A program made the translations under genes and the position numbers. DNA of 64,000 nucleotides from Scytonematopsis contorta HA4267-MV1. GTDB lineage: Bacteria > Cyanobacteriota > Cyanobacteriia > Cyanobacteriales > Nostocaceae. The first letter of the stretch is position 1; every line of letters starts with the position of its first letter. Under the pieces are notes generated by a model that did no database searches, had not been told where the DNA came from, and worked only from the letters and a program-made list of their open reading frames with translations. The stretch is from positions 1-64,000 of the forward strand of contig JAHHIC010000042.1 of assembly GCA_019359035.1 (NCBI GenBank), written 5' to 3'. This document shows positions 53,866 through 63,270 of this stretch, in pieces.

Positions 53866-56643
53866 TTAAATCATACTTGTCATCAACAAACTGCGACGAT
53901 AAGCATTCTCTAAACAAACTTTAAATTTCTTCCCAATTATTTCTACATAAGGTTGGTCAAGCAGTTTATCATGAGCACCAAAGATATGATGAACATCTAC
54001 ACCTTCTGTAAACAAGTCTTTCCAGCCAAATTCCGGGTCATAGACAACACCTACTTTATCTTCATCTCGCTCCTCATCTGCAGTCCGGAATAAAGTCAAC
54101 CGACCTGGGTATGCTTCTTGGAAATAATACTCACTCATTGCAGTTGCATTTGCTTGCATAATATTCAAATGCTCATCACCTTCAGATAAAGTGCTGGCAA
54201 TATCTAAAAAATGATTAGCTATCTTACTGTAATGTTTGTATTTTTCTTTCAAATGAAAATTACTCCACTCTCCTATACCAATAAATTTATGGTGAATATA
54301 TTGAGTGGGTTCTTGAATAAGTTTTTTGACATGAATAGGAATTCTTTTTAGAAGAGGTAATCTTGTGCTGTAACCTGGACGACAAGTATCTACCATCGCA
54401 AGAAAAGCCACTTTTTCACCAAGTCTATAGAGTTGCTGGGCTATCTCAAAAGCAACGATACCACCAAAGGAGTAACCACCAATAAAATAAGGACCGTGTG
54501 GTTGAACTGTCTGCATCTCTCGAATATAGTGGGATGCCATATCTTCTACTTTAGTGTAAGGAAGTTGTTCACCATCTAACCCCACAGGTTGTAGTCCATA
54601 AACAGGTTGGTCAGCTTCCAAATACACCGATAAATTGCGGTAACACATCACCTCTCCACCCAGGGGATGTATAAAGAACATAGGTGGTTTAGAGCCATGT
54701 GGTTGAATACCTACCAACGAAGACCAAGACAATTTAGCAGAGATATTATTGACTATATTTGATGTATTTTCTACTTCAATAATGATATCAGCAATTGTTT
54801 CTATTGTTCCCGCAGGAAAAAGTGTTGCTAAAGGAAGTTTGTGTCCTAATTTCTTCTCAATTTGCGCGAAAATTTGTACAGCAAGTAGAGAATGTCCCCC
54901 CATATCAAAGAAGCTGTCCCTAACACCTATGGGACTAATACCCAATACTTCTTCCCAAATTTTTACTATTTGAAGTTCGATATCATTGCGTGGTGCAATA
55001 AACTTATCACTGGAATCCAACTCGACAAAATCTGGAGCAGGTAAAGCCAAACGGTCTATTTTACTATTTGGTGTTAAAGGTAAAGCATTTAAATAGACAA
55101 ACGTACTTGGTAGCATGTAGTCGGGAATCTTATCTTGCAGCATAAACCGCAGTTCTTTAGGAGTAGGTGTTGGGTTTTGACTGGGGACGACATATGCAAC
55201 TAATCGTTTTTCTTTACGTACATCCTCACATGCGACGACAACAACTTCTTTGACTACACCAGTATTCATCAGTGCTATCTCAATTTCTGAGATTTCGATT
55301 CTAAAACCTCTAATTTTGACCTGAAAATCTTTTCGTCCCATATGAATTAAACAGCCATCAGGGTCAAAACTTCCTAAATCACCTGTGTAGTAAATTCTTT
55401 TATTAACATCATTTGGGTCGATAGAAAATTTAGAATTAGTCAGTTCGGGGTTTTGCCAGTAAGCGAGAGCCAAATATTTACTTCTAACAGTAATTTCACC
55501 AATATCACCACGTTTAACTTCAGCACCTGTATCATCAAGGAGTAAAACCTCCATACCTTCGACCGGATAGCCAATTGGTACAGTACTGGTGTGGATTTTA
55601 GTCTGTTTATTTACAATAAATTGGCGCACAGTCCCAGTTTCTGTAGAACCTAAGCTGACAAAAACAATACAGTTTGAGGAAAAATGTTGTTTATATAGTT
55701 CAATATCTCGCTGTAATACTTGTTCTCCACCCAATATCAGTACGCGCAACTTAGGAAACTCTTCTCCAGCATTAAGGGAAGCAACAAAATGTCGGAAAAG
55801 CGTGGCAACAGAATGGTAAATTGTGATTCCTTCTTCTTTTAACAATTTACTGAGACTGGGCAGTCCTTCTTCCTTGATATTTAATGGATAAAGAGATGCT
55901 CCATTAAGCAATGCGTTACAGATACCTCGCATTGCTCCCATAACCCCACATGAGTGCAGCAATGTCAAACGGTCTTCGGGACTTATGCATAACGCATTCG
56001 TATTATTCATACAGTTATGCAGTATATTGCGGTGATTTTGTAAGACTCCTTTAGGTTTTCCTGTAGAACCACTTGTATAAATCACAAAGGCTGGAGAATC
56101 TGGTGAAATTGATAGTTCCAGATTGTCACAAGAAAGGGTTGTATCAATATCATCAAGGTTTAATATCAGACAATTTGTAGAAGCAATTTCGCGAGCAAGC
56201 AAGATATTTCGATTATTGGTGACTATTAAAGTCGTACCAGAATCTTCAACAATGCTAGTTAAGCGATTTGCTGGGACAGAAGAATCCATTGGGACGTAAA
56301 ATTTTCCGGTTTTAAGGACTCCTATTATACTTGTAACAAAGTCAGTTCCTTGTTCCAGCAATAATCCAACTAATTCTTGACCTTCACCCCGTTTAGATAT
56401 TATTGTTCGTGCTAAACGATTAGCCGTCTTGTTTAGCTGGTCATAAGTCAGGGTTTTAATTTTAGTTTTTATTGCTATTGTATGAGGGTATTTACTTACT
56501 TGTTGCTCAAAACGCTTTGTTATCGATTGTTCTGTATCTTCTTCTTTGAATTGGATAAAGCTATTAGCTGGATTAACGCTACCCATAGAAATAGATTTCT
56601 GTTGTAGCAGTTGTTCAGAATTTGCTTTAAAAAGATAACTCAT
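53866..56643 (-). CDS. NRPS-like synthetase: adenylation, PCP and thioesterase domains
   Basis: The 925-residue enzyme has A-PCP-TE layout without a condensation domain. Adenylation motifs are IYTSGSTGKPKGV (A3), SLGSTETG (A5), IYYTGDLG (A7), GRKDFQVKIRGFRIE (A8) and PNSKIDRL (A10). The carrier has FFDMGGHSLLAVQ with Ser585, and the thioesterase has GGYSFGG with Ser725 and IFGAHDKLL with His891. In the A4 region (HSCGVMGAMRGICNALLNG) the Asp that binds the amino group of amino acids appears replaced by Met, so the substrate may be a carboxylic or keto acid. A-PCP-TE enzymes in fungi and bacteria condense aryl keto acids. There is no clustered biosynthetic gene, and a phosphopantetheinyl transferase must act in trans. 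Confidence 0.85.
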   Translation of the reverse strand: MSYLFKANSEQLLQQKSISMGSVNPANSFIQFKEEDTEQSITKRFEQQVSKYPHTIAIKTKIKTLTYDQLNKTANRLARTIISKRGEGQELVGLLLEQGTDFVTSIIGVLKTGKFYVPMDSSVPANRLTSIVEDSGTTLIVTNNRNILLAREIASTNCLILNLDDIDTTLSCDNLELSISPDSPAFVIYTSGSTGKPKGVLQNHRNILHNCMNNTNALCISPEDRLTLLHSCGVMGAMRGICNALLNGASLYPLNIKEEGLPSLSKLLKEEGITIYHSVATLFRHFVASLNAGEEFPKLRVLILGGEQVLQRDIELYKQHFSSNCIVFVSLGSTETGTVRQFIVNKQTKIHTSTVPIGYPVEGMEVLLLDDTGAEVKRGDIGEITVRSKYLALAYWQNPELTNSKFSIDPNDVNKRIYYTGDLGSFDPDGCLIHMGRKDFQVKIRGFRIEISEIEIALMNTGVVKEVVVVACEDVRKEKRLVAYVVPSQNPTPTPKELRFMLQDKIPDYMLPSTFVYLNALPLTPNSKIDRLALPAPDFVELDSSDKFIAPRNDIELQIVKIWEEVLGISPIGVRDSFFDMGGHSLLAVQIFAQIEKKLGHKLPLATLFPAGTIETIADIIIEVENTSNIVNNISAKLSWSSLVGIQPHGSKPPMFFIHPLGGEVMCYRNLSVYLEADQPVYGLQPVGLDGEQLPYTKVEDMASHYIREMQTVQPHGPYFIGGYSFGGIVAFEIAQQLYRLGEKVAFLAMVDTCRPGYSTRLPLLKRIPIHVKKLIQEPTQYIHHKFIGIGEWSNFHLKEKYKHYSKIANHFLDIASTLSEGDEHLNIMQANATAMSEYYFQEAYPGRLTLFRTADEERDEDKVGVVYDPEFGWKDLFTEGVDVHHIFGAHDKLLDQPYVEIIGKKFKVCLENAYRRSLLMTSMI

Positions 56644-57568
56644 GGATACTTAATAAATTACTTAAATGGACATGCAAAATAACTCGTAATTCTGAAACTT
56701 CCATAAATAAGTCGTCGCTAGACTTCAAGTGTTCAGACTTGTGTCTTTTTGCTATTGAAACGAAATTATAACGTCTTTGTCTGGAAGTTGATTGTTAGGT
56801 GGGTACTATATAAATAATATATCTTTATCCGTATATTTTTCAAAGAAATATAAAAGTTTATACAAAATTTACATTGTAAAGACTTTAAAAATATGCCAAA
56901 TCGTTCTTGGCATTTTGTTAAAGTTCAATATTTTATATACGTTGTTTTTAACCTCCTAGCGTAATTTAGTAAAGTTATTACATAATAGTTGCCTTAACTC
57001 CAATTGTGTACAATTGAATTTTTAAATTTTCATGAAGTAATCAAGCGATAACTGGGTACTTTTACGCTAGATAAAAATTTATATTTTTTGAATTTTGTCA
57101 ACAGTATTTCACAATTAGATTGAAACACATTAATTAACAAAATCATTACTTAACAGCATTAAAATTGATGATAATTTTAACTTTAAAAAATTTCAGTTAT
57201 AATTTATCACCGCTTGATTTTTAATATTTTGTATCTGATGTTACAGATTGTCAGATAATATCAAATTTTTCTGCTGAGAATACGAGTTTGCTTATATTTG
57301 GTTCATATAAAGTGTAATTTTGATTTTTATGTTTAATTATTTTTACCATTTCTCTTTGCTAGATTAAGGTTTAGTTTACTCGTATTTACTATTTGATACT
57401 TAAGGAAAGTTTTTTTATACATTATGCATTAAAAATAGACAAAGAATTTTACTATGTTATGATTAATAAATGTAAAAATTGTTATTTATCACTCTAAAAA
57501 TATTTACAGTATTTGGTATGAATTAAGTAAAAGTAAAATCAAGCTAAGTCGAGAATAGGTATTTCGCA
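56644..57568. other. Long AT-rich divergent intergenic region
   Basis: These 925 bp between the NRPS-like gene and the small protein at 57569 hold no supported gene or strong repeat. The length and divergent arrangement suggest a regulatory region with extended leaders, but I cannot point to a specific operator. Confidence 0.5.
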
Positions 57569-58033
57569 ATGAGTAAAAAGCGAAGCAAATTCAACGATAT
57601 ATGGTGCAACCAATCTGAACTAGGTAAATCTTTTGGACTGTCTGGGGTCGGAATTGGTAAAAAGTTGAAAGAAGTAGGACTGAAAGGTGATGACAATAAG
57701 CCAACTGACAAGGCTTTGATTGAAGAGTTTGCCAAATCTACTCCCTTGTCAGACGGAACCCCATTTTTCATGTGGAATCGCAAAAATGTTATGGAATTAC
57801 TCCAAGTTAATGGAGTAGAGAAACTTGACCCTAAAGAAGCAAAGGCACAAAGTTTAGTTAAAGATTGGTTAAAGTTGAAAAGGCATTTTGAAGAAGCTAT
57901 TTCAGGTTTTGAGGAAGAAATGATTTACGAAGAAGCTAGGGATTTGCAACATCAAGTGCGTAAACAAGGATTAACTGCACGAGTAAACGAAATTCTCAGA
58001 ACAAAAGGTTACAAAGATTTGTTAGAAGAATAG
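57569..58033 (+). CDS. Small cytoplasmic protein of unknown function
   Basis: The 154-residue protein is charged and helical. The N-terminus (FNDIWCNQSELGKSFGLSG and VGIGKKLKEVGLKGDD) looks like a helix-turn-helix of the type in phage antirepressor-like proteins. The middle has PFFMWNRKNVMELLQ, and the C-terminal half is coiled-coil-like (FEEAISGFEEEMIYEEARDL, VRKQGLTARVNEIL). I do not recognise the family. It is divergent from the NRPS-like gene and isolated. DNA binding is a guess from the N-terminal pattern. Confidence 0.5.
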   Translation: MSKKRSKFNDIWCNQSELGKSFGLSGVGIGKKLKEVGLKGDDNKPTDKALIEEFAKSTPLSDGTPFFMWNRKNVMELLQVNGVEKLDPKEAKAQSLVKDWLKLKRHFEEAISGFEEEMIYEEARDLQHQVRKQGLTARVNEILRTKGYKDLLEE

Positions 58034-58421
58034 CAAATTTAGTAAATTCCAGAGTCGCAAAGAGCGCATAATAAGGTACTTCCAAGACATCAATTGTACT
58101 GCTTGTTGTACTGTCTTGTGGGGTGGGCATCCTTGCCCGCCCTTGTATTCTCGACGGTATCTGAAAAATTATTGTATTCATTTATAAAATATTTTGCTGC
58201 TTTAAATCTTCACTTAATTAGAAATAATGTATAAAATAGTTTATTTTAATCAAGGCAGTATTATATTACTGTGTAATAGTTAACATAGTATAGCGGAAGA
58301 TAGCCAGAAGGACAGCCAGGGAATAAATTCCTTGTCAAAAAGCTAAAGTCCTCTTCTAAAAGCTTGTAGAATAAGGCTTATTTCCTTCTGCCCTCTGCCC
58401 TCTGCCTTCTGACGAATTGCA
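58034..58421. other. Intergenic region with three repeat families
   Basis: The GTGGGGTGGGC hairpin lies at about 58115-58142. A single arm of the palindromic element (GCCAGGGAATAAATTCCTTG onward) lies at 58315-58369. Heptamer-like CTGCCCT units (CCTTCTGCCCTCTGCCCTCT and following bases) lie at about 58384-58412, just after the caspase gene on the minus strand. No gene is seen. Confidence 0.7.
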
Positions 58422-60482
58422 CTAGGTTGTTGTTTGAAAGTGACGCACGACGGTAACAGAAAGAGACGTTGTTACCCAGTCTTCCAGGTCTTCTGTTTGA
58501 GCAGAGTCAGCAAAGCGCTTACCAGAGAGAACACAATCAAAAAGTCGCTCTAAACGCGAAGATGAAGCTGCTCTCGTTGTTTGAGGGGGTTGAACGTTTA
58601 GCCCTTTCTGCTCCAGGCACTTGAAATCGGTCGGGTTGGTGGTAGCAATGAGCATTAAATAGTCCCGGCAAGAATCCCATCCGACAGGCAAGCTGAACCT
58701 TAGCCGCTCCTTCCGGTTGTCAAGACCGATAGAAAGTTTTCCCCCATTTGGGTTAATAGCATCTTTTTGACCCAATTGTGGATACTGAAGTTTTATACTG
58801 TAGTCAGGATTCAGGATCAAAAGGTGGGCATAAATTGGTCGCAACGATTCGTTGATGACCTCTAATATATAAGTATTAAGTTCGTCATGTTCAGGGTCTA
58901 AGGTGAGAGTAGTTTCTCCTCCAGTCCCAATAGTTCCTGTTGAAAGTTCTTGAGCCTGAGAACTATCTGAACCTGTTACGTAGTGAAGTAGACGGAGTTT
59001 GACCTTGCCCGCTAGTTCCGATTCCGGCTCTTCATTAACTAGGTTCTTGAGGGTACGGTAGCGAACGATACTTTCCAAGGTATGAAGTACGGGCATGACA
59101 TCACCACCCTCATCTTTGATACCTTCTGCAACTACCAACTGTTCACCAGCGCTGTTAAAAATGCTCAACTTGCCGTTATCAACTTTAACACGCAGTTCGG
59201 CTACTTGGTTAGGATTTTCTAGTACTTTTAGATAGGGTGAAGGCTCGCCGTTGGAATTTGCCTGCTGTATGGCTTGACGTAAACGCTCAATCACCTTTTG
59301 ATTTTCTTCTCCTGAACATGCTTCTAAAGCTACGGTCTGGCGCAGTCCGGCATAAATTTGTTTACTAATTAAACCACGGGCGAAGACGGGAATAGAGTTA
59401 ATAGGCGCCCCCTCCTTAATAGTTGCAAGGGCTGTGGTCGCCGATACTGAAATAACTTCGGCTATCGCCAAACGTGGGGGTAAATCCTTTCTAGTACGGA
59501 CTTCAGGCGGGTAGAGAGCCAGTTCAGTTCCCTGATGCAGCCCGTGTATCAAACCAGCTTCCAGAGTAATTTCATTTTCCTCTACCTTTTGCACGATAAT
59601 GAAGGGGTCTCGCTCGACTCGTACCCCTCCAAACACCACTCGATTGCGATCGCCTTCACACTGAGGCATCTGTGAAGGGTATTCACTATTCACCTTTACT
59701 GAGATTTGCTCATAGATATCTGTATATGTGCTGTTTGGGGCCATTTGGCGCAGAGTTTGCAAAGTGAAGTAGGTTAAAGCACCATGCTTAAGCTTCTTTC
59801 CATGCTCGTAGATGAAATGCTCATTTGCTTCCTCTCGGTCTCGACAACCAGCTAAAAGCACATGGGTGATACCTTCGCTAGCCCAGCCACTTGCATTAGT
59901 CCCACGACGAGGTGCTTCGGCTATAATATCAATATCCAAGTTAGATGGTGGGATACGATTGTCGGGAGCAACACTGCGGGTTTGAGCCAGATTTGGATCG
60001 CGAGTTGCAGTACCGGAATGGCAACTGTCGAGAATCACAGTAATATTGTTACCTTTGCGAAGCGCTAGTTCATGCAGTAAGGCAGCAATGGTTTTGTCGG
60101 GGATATCATAAATTCCATCTCTTCTACTGTCATGGGGGACTAGAGTTTCGTTTTGCCCGTCAGGTTCTTCTGGGTTGGGCATTTGAGAACCATGACCACT
60201 GTAATGGAAGAAAATTTGACTTTGTGGTTGAATGTCTGAATTGTCAATTAAAAATTCCTGAAAAGTTTGAAGAATATTAGCACGGGTCGCCTCTTGGTTA
60301 GTTAAGATGCGGATTTGCTTTTCGGGAACACCAAGTTGATTTATGAGGTAGATGCGGATTGCCTCAACGTCATTTACACAACCACTTAGCTTTTTAATCT
60401 CTGGGTACTGGTACTCATCAATGCCAATAAGTAGTGCCCAGATATTAGAATCGCTTTTGATATTAGGCTGTTGTGCTGTCAT
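58422..60482 (-). CDS. Caspase-family (C14, orthocaspase-type) protein
   Basis: The 686-residue protein starts with a p20-like peptidase domain: WALLIGIDEYQYPEIKKL, then FFHYSGHGSQMP with His97 and VILDSCHSGTATR with Cys154, an intact dyad. NETLVPHDSRRDGIYDI is typical of cyanobacterial orthocaspases. Beyond about residue 260 the protein is beta-rich and lacks WD40 or FGE domains. Its role may be in regulated cell death or proteolytic signalling. It lies 97 bp downstream of the CHAT-TPR gene on the same strand, so the two probably form an operon and a protease cascade; this is inference. Confidence 0.85.
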   Translation of the reverse strand: MTAQQPNIKSDSNIWALLIGIDEYQYPEIKKLSGCVNDVEAIRIYLINQLGVPEKQIRILTNQEATRANILQTFQEFLIDNSDIQPQSQIFFHYSGHGSQMPNPEEPDGQNETLVPHDSRRDGIYDIPDKTIAALLHELALRKGNNITVILDSCHSGTATRDPNLAQTRSVAPDNRIPPSNLDIDIIAEAPRRGTNASGWASEGITHVLLAGCRDREEANEHFIYEHGKKLKHGALTYFTLQTLRQMAPNSTYTDIYEQISVKVNSEYPSQMPQCEGDRNRVVFGGVRVERDPFIIVQKVEENEITLEAGLIHGLHQGTELALYPPEVRTRKDLPPRLAIAEVISVSATTALATIKEGAPINSIPVFARGLISKQIYAGLRQTVALEACSGEENQKVIERLRQAIQQANSNGEPSPYLKVLENPNQVAELRVKVDNGKLSIFNSAGEQLVVAEGIKDEGGDVMPVLHTLESIVRYRTLKNLVNEEPESELAGKVKLRLLHYVTGSDSSQAQELSTGTIGTGGETTLTLDPEHDELNTYILEVINESLRPIYAHLLILNPDYSIKLQYPQLGQKDAINPNGGKLSIGLDNRKERLRFSLPVGWDSCRDYLMLIATTNPTDFKCLEQKGLNVQPPQTTRAASSSRLERLFDCVLSGKRFADSAQTEDLEDWVTTSLSVTVVRHFQTTT

Positions 60483-60579
60483 CAGATTGTCTCCTTACAT
60501 TTGTTAGTTACTACGTAAAATACTAGAAATCTAGCAAATACGATTTTTAGTGTTTGAGGTTATTTCTAGAGAGCGGTCA

Positions 60580-63270
60580 TTAATTTTGTTTGATAGCACT
60601 ATCCGCCTCACCAATCAGGGTGAAGGCAGCCCAGTTTAATGGGTCGGGGTATTTTGACATTATAGTTAGCATAGCTTGGCGCAATGCTTGAGCTTTGTCT
60701 AAGCCTTGCAGGAGATTTTGATAAAACTCAACCATGAAGGAGGCAGTGGGAGCATCTGGTACTGACCAAAGAGATGCAATTACACTTGGAACACCTCTAG
60801 AAATAAAGGAGCGAGATAACCCGATAACGCCATCTCCAGTTAATCGTCCCTGTCCAGTATTACAAGCGCTTAAAACAACTAACTCAGCTTTTAACTTTTC
60901 TAAATTCATAATTTCTGTAGCTGTAAGCCAACCATCATCTGTTCCTGATGCTGCTAAAGCAATTGCTCCAGGCATCTTTAATTCCTCAGCATCATTGAGT
61001 AACCCGTGAGTTGCTAGATGAATAATCCGTGCTGTTGGCATCCGCTTGATAATGTTAATTTTAGTGGCTGCATCACCTACAAGTGCTTCGGTATTTAAAA
61101 GCGGAGCGATTTCTCTGGCTTCCTTTTCTGCGCCGTAAAGAGGACTTAATTTCTTAGTTTTTAGATATGGCATGGTAGGATTACCTACCAATAGTACATC
61201 TTCAATCTCTAACTTTTGAACTCGTTGCTGGTGTTGGTGGGTTAGCTCTAAAACTTGGATGGAAGGAGCGGTGAAGATAGTGTGGTGCTGAATTAGGTAT
61301 TTACCAGAAGCATCTTGGAGAGCTGGGAAGGGAACAAGAAACAAGCTATTTTGGGGGATAAAAATTACCCGCTCATCTGCATCTTTTGGCAAAAGGTCAG
61401 CGATGGGTTGGATCAAGATTTCATAAAGTAGCTGTAATGGTTTTTTGTCGAATTGAAGAATCTTGCGCTCATCATCGTCTAAATCCGAACTAACAAAGCG
61501 CATTCCCCTAACACCTATGGAATTACGGGTAATGGAAACTAGTTCTTCCACTGATGTATTTGCTTGCTGTAATATAAAATTTAAGTCAACTGAGCGAAAA
61601 GCTATTTCGCCATTAGGTTTGATAACCCAAATCAATAAAGTTCTAGACCACAAAATTGAGTATTCAACCAGTGTAGCATTTTGTACATTAGCAATCTGTT
61701 GAATTTGCTGGAGAGTAGGAGAAGTGATTTTCCTTCTTTCAGCTAATAGCCCCTCTAAGCCGTTACTCAGTAACTCTACAAGTGCTCTAGCTCGACCGCG
61801 CTCAGCAATTTCTAAAGCTACCAGAGATTTCTCTTGGTCAATGAGAGCAGCTTGCAGTAGATGGTAGGTTCTGGCTTGCTGCTCAAAAATTGACACTTGA
61901 AAGTCATCACGATTGCCCAATCTTCCTCGTAAAGACTCCCACAGTTCAATTCCTTGGTGTAGCCTATTTTCTGCTTCCTCAATTTGATTTAAGCCGAGGT
62001 AAGCAACTCCTATATCAGTCAGAGTACTTGCTTTTCCAGACAAGTTTTTGAGTTCTTCCATAATTCTCAAACTCTGCTCAAAGCACTCTAGTGCTTCGGT
62101 ATATTGGCCTCGCACAAGATAAATGCTTCCCCGAAAGCCAATAGAACTCCCTGTACCAATCTGGTCTTGAAGTTCCAGCTTAATTTTTAAACTCTGTTCA
62201 TTATAATCCCACGCTTGCTCTAGTTTCCCTTGGTTATAGTCAATTATTGCCAGGGGTTGCAGAGCATTAGCCTGTTTCTGTAGAGCCATCTCCCGAAGTT
62301 GGTCATTATTTTTGTTCTTGGCTATGCCTAATATCTCCTTAGTAACATTCAAACTATCTTCGTAATATTTTCGCGCTTTTGCTAATTCTCTTTTCCTCAT
62401 GTAATACCCTCCTAGACCTTGGAGATTGCTTACCTTGAGTTCACCTCCAGCATCAATATCTAACTGATTAGTGATTTGCAAACTCTGGTTGTAGTATTTT
62501 TTTGCTTCAGCTAATTGGTCTAAGGCTTGGTAATTAGTTCCCAGACAAAACAGAGCGTTAGCTTCTAACAGAAAATCCTTCAAGTTCCGAGCGATTACCA
62601 AAAGCTCATCGTTTGACTCTATTGCTTTAGCATAATTGCTCGTGTAATAATAAGAATCTTGCAAATAGTACAGAGCATTTTCCACGCCCTGAGTGTTTTT
62701 TGTTTGTTGAAAAATAGCTTTAGCCTGCTCGTAGCACTCTATCGCCTTAGGAAAGTTCCTTTTTTCGGCGGGATAGCAATAATAAGCTTTCCCTATGTAA
62801 CTTAGAGCAACGGCTTCTCCATGAAGGTAGCCTATATTTTTAGCAATAACCAGACTCTTGTCGCAGACTTCTATTGCTTTGTCTAAGTTCCAGTCGTGCG
62901 GAGGATTGTAAGAGTTTCCCAAATAATTGAGAATATCTACCTGTAGTAACTTGCTTAAGTCAGTATCTATTTCCTTGACAATAGTCAAACTCTCTTCATA
63001 AAACTCCCTAGCCTTGGAAAGATTCTTTTGATATAATGATTTATTTTCAATAATAACTAACAAATGAACGGCAATATTTGTTAAATAATTACAGGCATCT
63101 ATGTTCCCCTGACTTTTCAGATTTGCCGCGACTTGTAACATAATTCGCACTAAATCAGAATCTACCAAGGCTTGGTTATTATTTAAAATTGCTGATACTT
63201 CTTCGTTATTCCCACATTTCAGCAAAGATTCAATCAGATTTATATAAGTTTGATGGTGTTGTTCGTTCAT
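60580..63270 (-). CDS. TPR-CHAT protease-like protein
   Basis: I start at ATG 63270 (MNEQHHQTYINLIE), because AGGTG lies five bases upstream, instead of the longer frame to 63378 that begins inside a hairpin repeat. The 896-residue protein has about ten TPR motifs (YYCYPAEKRNFPKAIECYEQ, ALFCLGTNYQALDQLAEAKK) followed by a CHAT domain with RIIHLATHGLLND (His755) and VLSACNTGQGRLTGDGVIGL (Cys803) and the terminal ASLWSVPDAPT. CHAT is a caspase-like peptidase fold; TPR-CHAT proteins are activated by partner binding, as Csx29 is by Cas7-11. No CRISPR or Cas gene is nearby. The caspase-family gene follows on the same strand. Confidence 0.85.
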   Translation of the reverse strand: MNEQHHQTYINLIESLLKCGNNEEVSAILNNNQALVDSDLVRIMLQVAANLKSQGNIDACNYLTNIAVHLLVIIENKSLYQKNLSKAREFYEESLTIVKEIDTDLSKLLQVDILNYLGNSYNPPHDWNLDKAIEVCDKSLVIAKNIGYLHGEAVALSYIGKAYYCYPAEKRNFPKAIECYEQAKAIFQQTKNTQGVENALYYLQDSYYYTSNYAKAIESNDELLVIARNLKDFLLEANALFCLGTNYQALDQLAEAKKYYNQSLQITNQLDIDAGGELKVSNLQGLGGYYMRKRELAKARKYYEDSLNVTKEILGIAKNKNNDQLREMALQKQANALQPLAIIDYNQGKLEQAWDYNEQSLKIKLELQDQIGTGSSIGFRGSIYLVRGQYTEALECFEQSLRIMEELKNLSGKASTLTDIGVAYLGLNQIEEAENRLHQGIELWESLRGRLGNRDDFQVSIFEQQARTYHLLQAALIDQEKSLVALEIAERGRARALVELLSNGLEGLLAERRKITSPTLQQIQQIANVQNATLVEYSILWSRTLLIWVIKPNGEIAFRSVDLNFILQQANTSVEELVSITRNSIGVRGMRFVSSDLDDDERKILQFDKKPLQLLYEILIQPIADLLPKDADERVIFIPQNSLFLVPFPALQDASGKYLIQHHTIFTAPSIQVLELTHQHQQRVQKLEIEDVLLVGNPTMPYLKTKKLSPLYGAEKEAREIAPLLNTEALVGDAATKINIIKRMPTARIIHLATHGLLNDAEELKMPGAIALAASGTDDGWLTATEIMNLEKLKAELVVLSACNTGQGRLTGDGVIGLSRSFISRGVPSVIASLWSVPDAPTASFMVEFYQNLLQGLDKAQALRQAMLTIMSKYPDPLNWAAFTLIGEADSAIKQN

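Noticed and set aside
60580-63270. Craspase-like (Csx29/Cas7-11) CRISPR protease
   Set aside because: No Cas7-11, other cas gene or CRISPR repeat is in the window; only the TPR-CHAT architecture is shared.
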